Shown here piece by piece: positions 60,201 through 64,000 of a DNA stretch of 64,000 bases. The DNA is from Rhea pennata (lineage: Eukaryota > Chordata > Aves > Rheiformes > Rheidae), in NCBI RefSeq assembly GCF_028389875.1, contig NC_084671.1:27311083-27375082 (forward strand), written 5' to 3'. Numbering within the stretch: the stretch's first letter is position 1; the number at the start of each line of letters is the position of its first letter. The notes below the pieces were generated by a model that searched no databases, was not told where the DNA came from, and saw only the letters and a program-made list of their open reading frames with translations. Made by a program: the position numbers and the translations under genes.

Positions 60201-63154
60201 AAATACAGAAAAAAGAAACATAAGAAACTAACTGAAAAAAAAAAACAACAGTTATTTAGCTCTAGGATGTCTGCCTGTGCAGGAATTTTAATGTCATTGA
60301 TGTATTTATGCAGCAAACCAAACAGCTGTGACCCAACTATGTCATTTTAGCAACGGTACTGAATGCCCAAAATAAGTCTGTGCATGTGGCACGGCACAGA
60401 ATTAGCTTTTTTGCTGTAGCTGCCTGCAGGAGGGGAAAAGGGATGTGAAATAGTGGGCGTTTCTGTGCTGCCGAAGTCCAAGTTCTTGGAGGGTTTGGGA
60501 GAAGAAAGAAGGCTGTGAGGTGGGAAAGCTGAGTCCTCCAGGGAGGATGCCCATGGGAGCAGAGCTGGGGGATTGTGTCGCATCGCCAGCCTGGCTGTCG
60601 GATTTGAAGACATGCCGTGCAGCACTTGGGAAAGGCAAGAGGTAAAGGAAGTGCCAGACTCACCCAGAAGGTGGTTTAAGCCACAGCAGGTTTAAGCCAC
60701 AACTTCTTGGGCCACGGGACCTCCAGGGCCTCCCTACCCAGGGCAATTCCCTTCATTTCTAGGGCAGCAAAACAAGCTGCACTCAGCATGGTCCATCCCT
60801 GTCCAGCATGGTCCATCCCTGATGGCTGGGAGGGTTGGTACCTCCCCACTGGACCCTGATGGCCACATTCAGCTGTTAGGAGGAATAGCTGTAAAACAGC
60901 ATGTTTTGAAATGCAAATACAGCAGCAGCACTGGAGGGAGTCCTGACCACAGAGTGAACAGTACAGGCCTGCCGAGCCCCTCACAGCCCCACTGCATCCT
61001 GCACCTGGAAGCAGGCTGCAGTCCTCCTGGGCCAAAGGAGCAAAAATTCCCCCAGCACAGCTGCCTCCTGGAGCCTCTGCTCTCCTATGCTCCGCAGCAG
61101 TCTCTAGGTTTCTTTGTAATGATAAAGAAGCAAAATGTTGCTTACCATCGGTGTCCGAATGAATGACATCAACAAACTGTGCGTCTGTGGGGTCTAACCT
61201 CTCACTAGGCAGCGTGCCTCTGTACAAGGGACCTGCTGGGTCAAGGCCTGCAATGCAGAACCATGTGCGTGGCTTAACATCAGTACTGGGCAGCTCACAC
61301 CACTCACTGTGCCCGAAGCAAAGGGACTGACTGGAGGAGGGGCTTACCGGTGATTCTTCCAAGTTTACCTTCATACATCTGTCCCACAAAGCCAGAGATG
61401 TGTGCTCCCAGGCTGACTCCTATCATGTGAAGGGAGTCAAGTGATGCTCCCTCAATCTGAGATTTAAAAATACTCATGGTCGTAGATGCTGGGAACACTG
61501 AAGACATAAAAATGTCAAGAAGAGGAAATGTAAATGCATCTCCCTACTTTTCCCATGTTCTTCAGTGGTATGTGCTCCGCTCCTTATAAATATCCCCCCT
61601 TTCATCCCTTTGCTCATCCTACAGTGCAACAATCACTCATGTTGAGGCCCTTGGGAGAGCTGAGGAGAACAGTTCAGGCAATGGTTGTGTTTTCTTAGGG
61701 TAATGACAACATGTGTGGACAGGAATAAGTAAATATTCGTGAACACCATGAATCTAACTCCATTTGCTGGCATGTGGTTTCCACAAGGCATTAGCAGAAC
61801 CAGCGAGTCTAATGGTCCCAGAGCCTTAGTTATGCGTGTGCGTGACAACAACTACTTAAGTTAGGGGCCAGTTATCTGCCTCAACAAGAAGTTTTCCTGT
61901 ACTTATGAGATGGCTTTTTACCTTCCACAAACATTAAGGGGAATTAATATAATTTTTGAGCAAGTTACCAACTTAGAGAAATAAATAGAACTGAAAAAAA
62001 AATGTTTAGTGAAGGTTCAAGTAAACATTATAGCCCAGTGTATTAAATAAATGGAAGTCAAACAACCACAAATATATTTAAGATCCTGGTCCTGCATCTA
62101 AATGTAAGCATGATCATGGGGAAAAAAAATGCCCTACGTTCCAAATGTAATCACTTTTTGTACCAGGAGAGCCACTGCATAGGTGTAGAAATTCAGCAGC
62201 ATTTTTTTTTTTCACGGTGCAGCTCTAACTTAGTCCACTAAGATGTGTACTCATAATCCCTCTTCTGCCCAGTTTAGGGGTGTCTAGCTGAAATAGTTTA
62301 CTCCTTTTGCAAACTAAACTGCAGTGTAGTCTCAGGGTGAGCTCTTAGCAGTGACTATGCTGAACATGTAAAAGCCCACTAACAACTAGTATCTCTGCCT
62401 GGAGGTGCCCGGCTTTGGAATCTAATGCCATAGCTGACTGCATCTGTGCAATGATGGCTAATGGATTGTAGCTGATCTGCATAAGCTGACTTTAGGACAT
62501 CCGGAACATGGAAATCAAGTGTCTGTGCAAATGAAAATAAATCCTTGGAGTTTCATATCCAGAAATGTAGAGACTTAGAATGTAAATTGAATATTGCAAC
62601 AAAATACTGACATACCAAGACTGAGGATAGAATTTTGCATTGCAGTATAGTTGCACTTACGAGAATGAATGTATCCCTTTTCAGGAGTGTCTTTTCCCAG
62701 ACATCCTGCTGTTTTTAAACACTTCCTTGTGGCCTTTGCATATTGTGCTTTAATGACTATGTAATATTATGAATCTCTAACTTACCAACATTTCATCAAT
62801 AAGTTTCTTCAAAATCTCAGCAACTTTCTTGCAGTTTCTGGAAGCATTGCTATAAATGAGAGTTGTTGCCCCATGGTTCCAGTCCACAAGGATGATGTTC
62901 ATGTCTTCTACAGAAAGCAGGAGATATACTAAGTCAGGAATCCACAGCGGGGGAGAGCCTGTGAGTCGATATCCATGGATAATGAAGGTAGTTTTCTTGG
63001 TTATATCTAGATACTTGGAGGCTGTTGAATTGAGGCTGTTCGGCACAGTTTGGGTTCTGCCTGGTGTAGAGCATTAGCTTCACTTCGAGGTCTGTCCCTA
63101 TTAAAGCGCTGCCCAGGCTGAGGCTTGTGAATGCAGGGCATGCCTTCTCAGGGT
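54199..63154 (-). CDS. LIPH: Lipase member H (mPA-PLA1alpha), exons 2-10, with a one-base frame break in exon 2
   Basis: Secreted, membrane-associated phospholipase A1 that cleaves phosphatidic acid to 2-acyl lysophosphatidic acid. In mammals the product acts on LPAR6 in hair follicles. Nine exons were joined; they match the human protein (451 residues) from just after the signal peptide to the end. Visible: the oxyanion block FIIHGY, Ser nucleophile in IGVSLGAH (codon 61,412-61,414), Asp in GLDPAGP (61,240-61,242), His in KCDHQRS (58,946-58,948), Cys-rich surface loop, and C-terminal domain with YNQISLL.GFDQDL. The signal-peptide exon was not found. Exon 2 has one base too many near 63,041-63,043: reading straight through stops at 62,934. 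All eight other exons keep phase and splice sites, so this is either a sequence/assembly error, a polymorphism or a very recent loss. LIPI or pancreatic lipase are less likely because of the exon-by-exon match. Confidence 0.92.
54290..55387 (-). other. LIPH: LIPH intron between exons 9 and 10 (1.1 kb)
   Basis: Donor GTAAGC, acceptor TTTATGCAG. Nothing else is recognised. Confidence 0.85.
55388..55561 (-). CDS. LIPH: LIPH exon 9, C-terminal domain
   Basis: Encodes [40 protein letters not shown] and [10 protein letters not shown], strongly matching the human C-terminal domain. Donor GTAAGC at 55,386-55,387 (minus). Confidence 0.95.
55562..57091 (-). other. LIPH: LIPH intron between exons 8 and 9 (1.5 kb)
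   Basis: Donor GTAAGT, acceptor CTTTTAG. Nothing else is recognised. Confidence 0.85.
57092..57203 (-). CDS. LIPH: LIPH exon 8, start of C-terminal domain
   Basis: Encodes [20 protein letters not shown] and [16 protein letters not shown], the first strands of the C-terminal lipase domain. Acceptor TCGCAG and donor GTAAGT at 57,090-57,091 (minus). Confidence 0.94.
57204..57726 (-). other. LIPH: LIPH intron between exons 7 and 8 (523 bases)
   Basis: Donor GTAAGT, acceptor CTCGCAG. Nothing else is recognised. Confidence 0.85.
57727..57822 (-). CDS. LIPH: LIPH exon 7
   Basis: A 96-base exon that reads [20 protein letters not shown] and [12 protein letters not shown] in the correct phase, matching the human GYYADNWK...FFDTAEESPFC block. 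Donor GTAAGT at 57,725-57,726 (minus). It is too short to stand out as an open frame. Confidence 0.92.
57823..58803 (-). other. LIPH: LIPH intron between exons 6 and 7 (981 bases)
   Basis: Donor GTAAGG, acceptor ATCTATAG. An AT-rich patch lies near 58,610-58,650. Nothing else is recognised. Confidence 0.85.
58804..58971 (-). CDS. LIPH: LIPH exon 6, catalytic His and Cys-rich loop
   Basis: Encodes [20 protein letters not shown] then [20 protein letters not shown]. The catalytic His codon is at 58,946-58,948. Donor GTAAGG at 58,802-58,803 (minus). Confidence 0.95.
58972..60068 (-). other. LIPH: LIPH intron between exons 5 and 6 (1.1 kb)
   Basis: Donor GTAATT, acceptor GATTAAG with a weak polypyrimidine tract. 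Nothing else is recognised. Confidence 0.85.
60069..60158 (-). CDS. LIPH: LIPH exon 5
   Basis: A 90-base exon whose translation continues in phase from exon 4: [18 protein letters not shown] then [22 protein letters not shown] is a strong family signature. Acceptor TTTACCAG and donor GTAATT at 60,067-60,068 (minus). Confidence 0.94.
60159..61145 (-). other. LIPH: LIPH intron between exons 4 and 5 (987 bases)
   Basis: Donor GTAAGC, acceptor TTACCAG. Contains a 20-base tandem duplication at 60,784-60,823 and an A run near 60,234. No other feature is recognised. Confidence 0.85.
60784..60823 (+). repeat. 20-base tandem duplication
   Basis: Two adjacent near-identical copies of cagcatggtccatccctgtc inside a LIPH intron. 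Seen directly. Confidence 0.85.
61146..61247 (-). CDS. LIPH: LIPH exon 4, catalytic Asp exon
   Basis: Encodes [20 protein letters not shown] and [14 protein letters not shown]. The catalytic Asp codon is at 61,240-61,242. Acceptor TTGCAG, donor GTAAGC at 61,144-61,145 (minus). The gap to exon 3 is only 100 bases. Confidence 0.95.
61348..61456 (-). CDS. LIPH: LIPH exon 3, nucleophile exon
   Basis: Encodes [20 protein letters not shown] and [17 protein letters not shown]. The GxSxG serine codon is at 61,412-61,414. Acceptor ATCTCAG and donor GTAAGC at 61,346-61,347 (minus). Phase is compatible with both neighbours. Confidence 0.95.
61457..62785 (-). other. LIPH: LIPH intron between exons 2 and 3 (1.3 kb)
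   Basis: Donor GTAAGT, acceptor AAATCTCAG. Nothing else is recognised. Confidence 0.85.
62786..63154 (-). CDS. LIPH: LIPH exon 2, frame broken by one extra base
   Basis: Acceptor TTTACAG (just after 63,154) and donor GTAAGT at 62,784-62,785 (minus). Length 369, where the phases of both neighbours require 3n+2, so it is one base too long. The first frame reads [20 protein letters not shown] and continues to [12 protein letters not shown]. The second frame resumes with [44 protein letters not shown] and KKLIDEML. Dropping one base at 63,041-63,043 restores alignment to the human protein with no gap. Confidence 0.9.
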
Positions 63155-64000
63155 CTGTAAAGAGCACAGCATGGCAATCCTGAGGTTAGCGCCAAGAAAT
63201 GCCTTGGACTTTTCTACCTGCCAGCTCTGCACAGGCTGAAGAACTTGCATTGTGAGCTCCCTGACCTGGTGCTGCTCTTTTCCTCTCCATCACGTTCATG
63301 ATTAGAGTTACCCTGAAAATTAGGGTTTTCTGCTGTGCTGGGACAAGGCTTTTCATTGCAAACTAGCACCTTCTGTCAAAGGTTGCATCTCCCTACTCCT
63401 TTAGCTGCCTTTTGCCTTTATCCCATGTAACCCCTTTGAACAGTACTTTTCTGGGCCAGACTGCAAGTGTACCTTCTGGGAAGAGCATTCCCTGAAGCAA
63501 CACAGTCCTACTTCCTCCAGCAGCTGGGAGGGAGCATGGGCTTTCTCCAAAAATCTCATTAGTGTATGTACCACCTCTATTGGATGGGCGATGAGCCCAG
63601 CAGGTCTGCAGCTGAACCTGGTCCCATGAATCCCCAGAGTGATTGTGCGGCTGCTCACTTGACTCAACTCTCCATTCACCATAACAACATTTCTTACAGA
63701 AAGTTCCCTGGGAAGGGAGTAGGCTCTGGCACTTGGGCTTTATTCTCAGCTTTCCATAACTGACTCCCAACACCTGCCAGAGTACCTTGGTGTTCACTTG
63801 TATGTTGTTAAATATATAACGTACTTCACTCCCAGAAGGGGCTGTCTTGAGATTTAACAGCCATGTTGATGTCATGCTATCTCAGGTTGGGAAGCTGAAC
63901 TCCATCCAGAGGAAACATTTTGAGATCTCTTTTGAGGAGGGGCATTAGTGGCTGGCGTGGTTGCTGTGTCGGTTTGAGAGCACACCCAGATGCTCTGAAC
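63155..64000 (-). other. LIPH: LIPH intron 1 (partial); signal-peptide exon not found
   Basis: Exon 2 enters at phase 1, so an upstream exon carrying the signal peptide must exist. I see no ATG plus hydrophobic run plus phase-1 donor here, so it probably lies beyond the right edge. A 160-codon minus-strand open frame at 63,393-63,875 has no domain that I recognise. Confidence 0.6.

Overview
The window is vertebrate nuclear DNA, almost certainly from a bird. Three genes are recognisable from their spliced protein products. MAP3K13 is on the plus strand, TMEM41A and LIPH are on the minus strand, and their order and orientation match human chromosome 3q27. The bird assignment rests on CR1-type LINE remnants, a tRNA-headed SINE with a CR1-like tail, compact introns and strongly CpG-rich promoters. 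I cannot name the species.

Layout. 1-9,700 is non-coding, with an old antisense CR1 fragment (about 3,780-4,340) and the tRNA-Val/CR1 SINE (9,096-9,247). A CpG island at 9,770-10,080 contains a perfect CRE palindrome and is the best candidate for the MAP3K13 promoter. A donor site at 10,236 may end its first, untranslated exon. The first coding exon is at 21,443-22,017. MAP3K13 coding sequence then runs through 13 exons to a TAA stop at 45,841-45,843. I could join all 13 in frame, giving a predicted 955-residue mixed-lineage/dual-leucine-zipper kinase (LZK). Its 3' UTR is about 3.9 kb and ends near an AATAAA at 49,709 followed by GT-rich DNA.

TMEM41A converges on MAP3K13. Its five coding exons lie between 53,356 and 51,466 and encode 267 residues. 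It starts in an extremely GC-rich island (52,840-53,720). LIPH lies upstream of TMEM41A on the same strand, with a poly(A) signal at 53,859-53,864, only about 500 bases from the TMEM41A start. LIPH coding exons 2-10 are present (63,154 down to 54,199). The signal-peptide exon was not found and probably lies beyond the right edge.

The most notable anomaly is a one-base frame break inside LIPH exon 2 (about 63,041-63,043). All eight downstream exons keep intact frames, splice sites and the Ser-Asp-His triad. Other points of interest are the tRNA-Val-headed SINE, the CRE/TATA arrangement in the MAP3K13 island, an upstream ORF before the MAP3K13 start, and triplet repeats touching a TMEM41A splice donor.

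The three genes do not form a pathway. MAP3K13 drives JNK/p38 signalling, TMEM41A is an ER-type VTT/DedA membrane protein, and LIPH is a secreted phosphatidic-acid-selective phospholipase A1. Their proximity is conserved vertebrate synteny.
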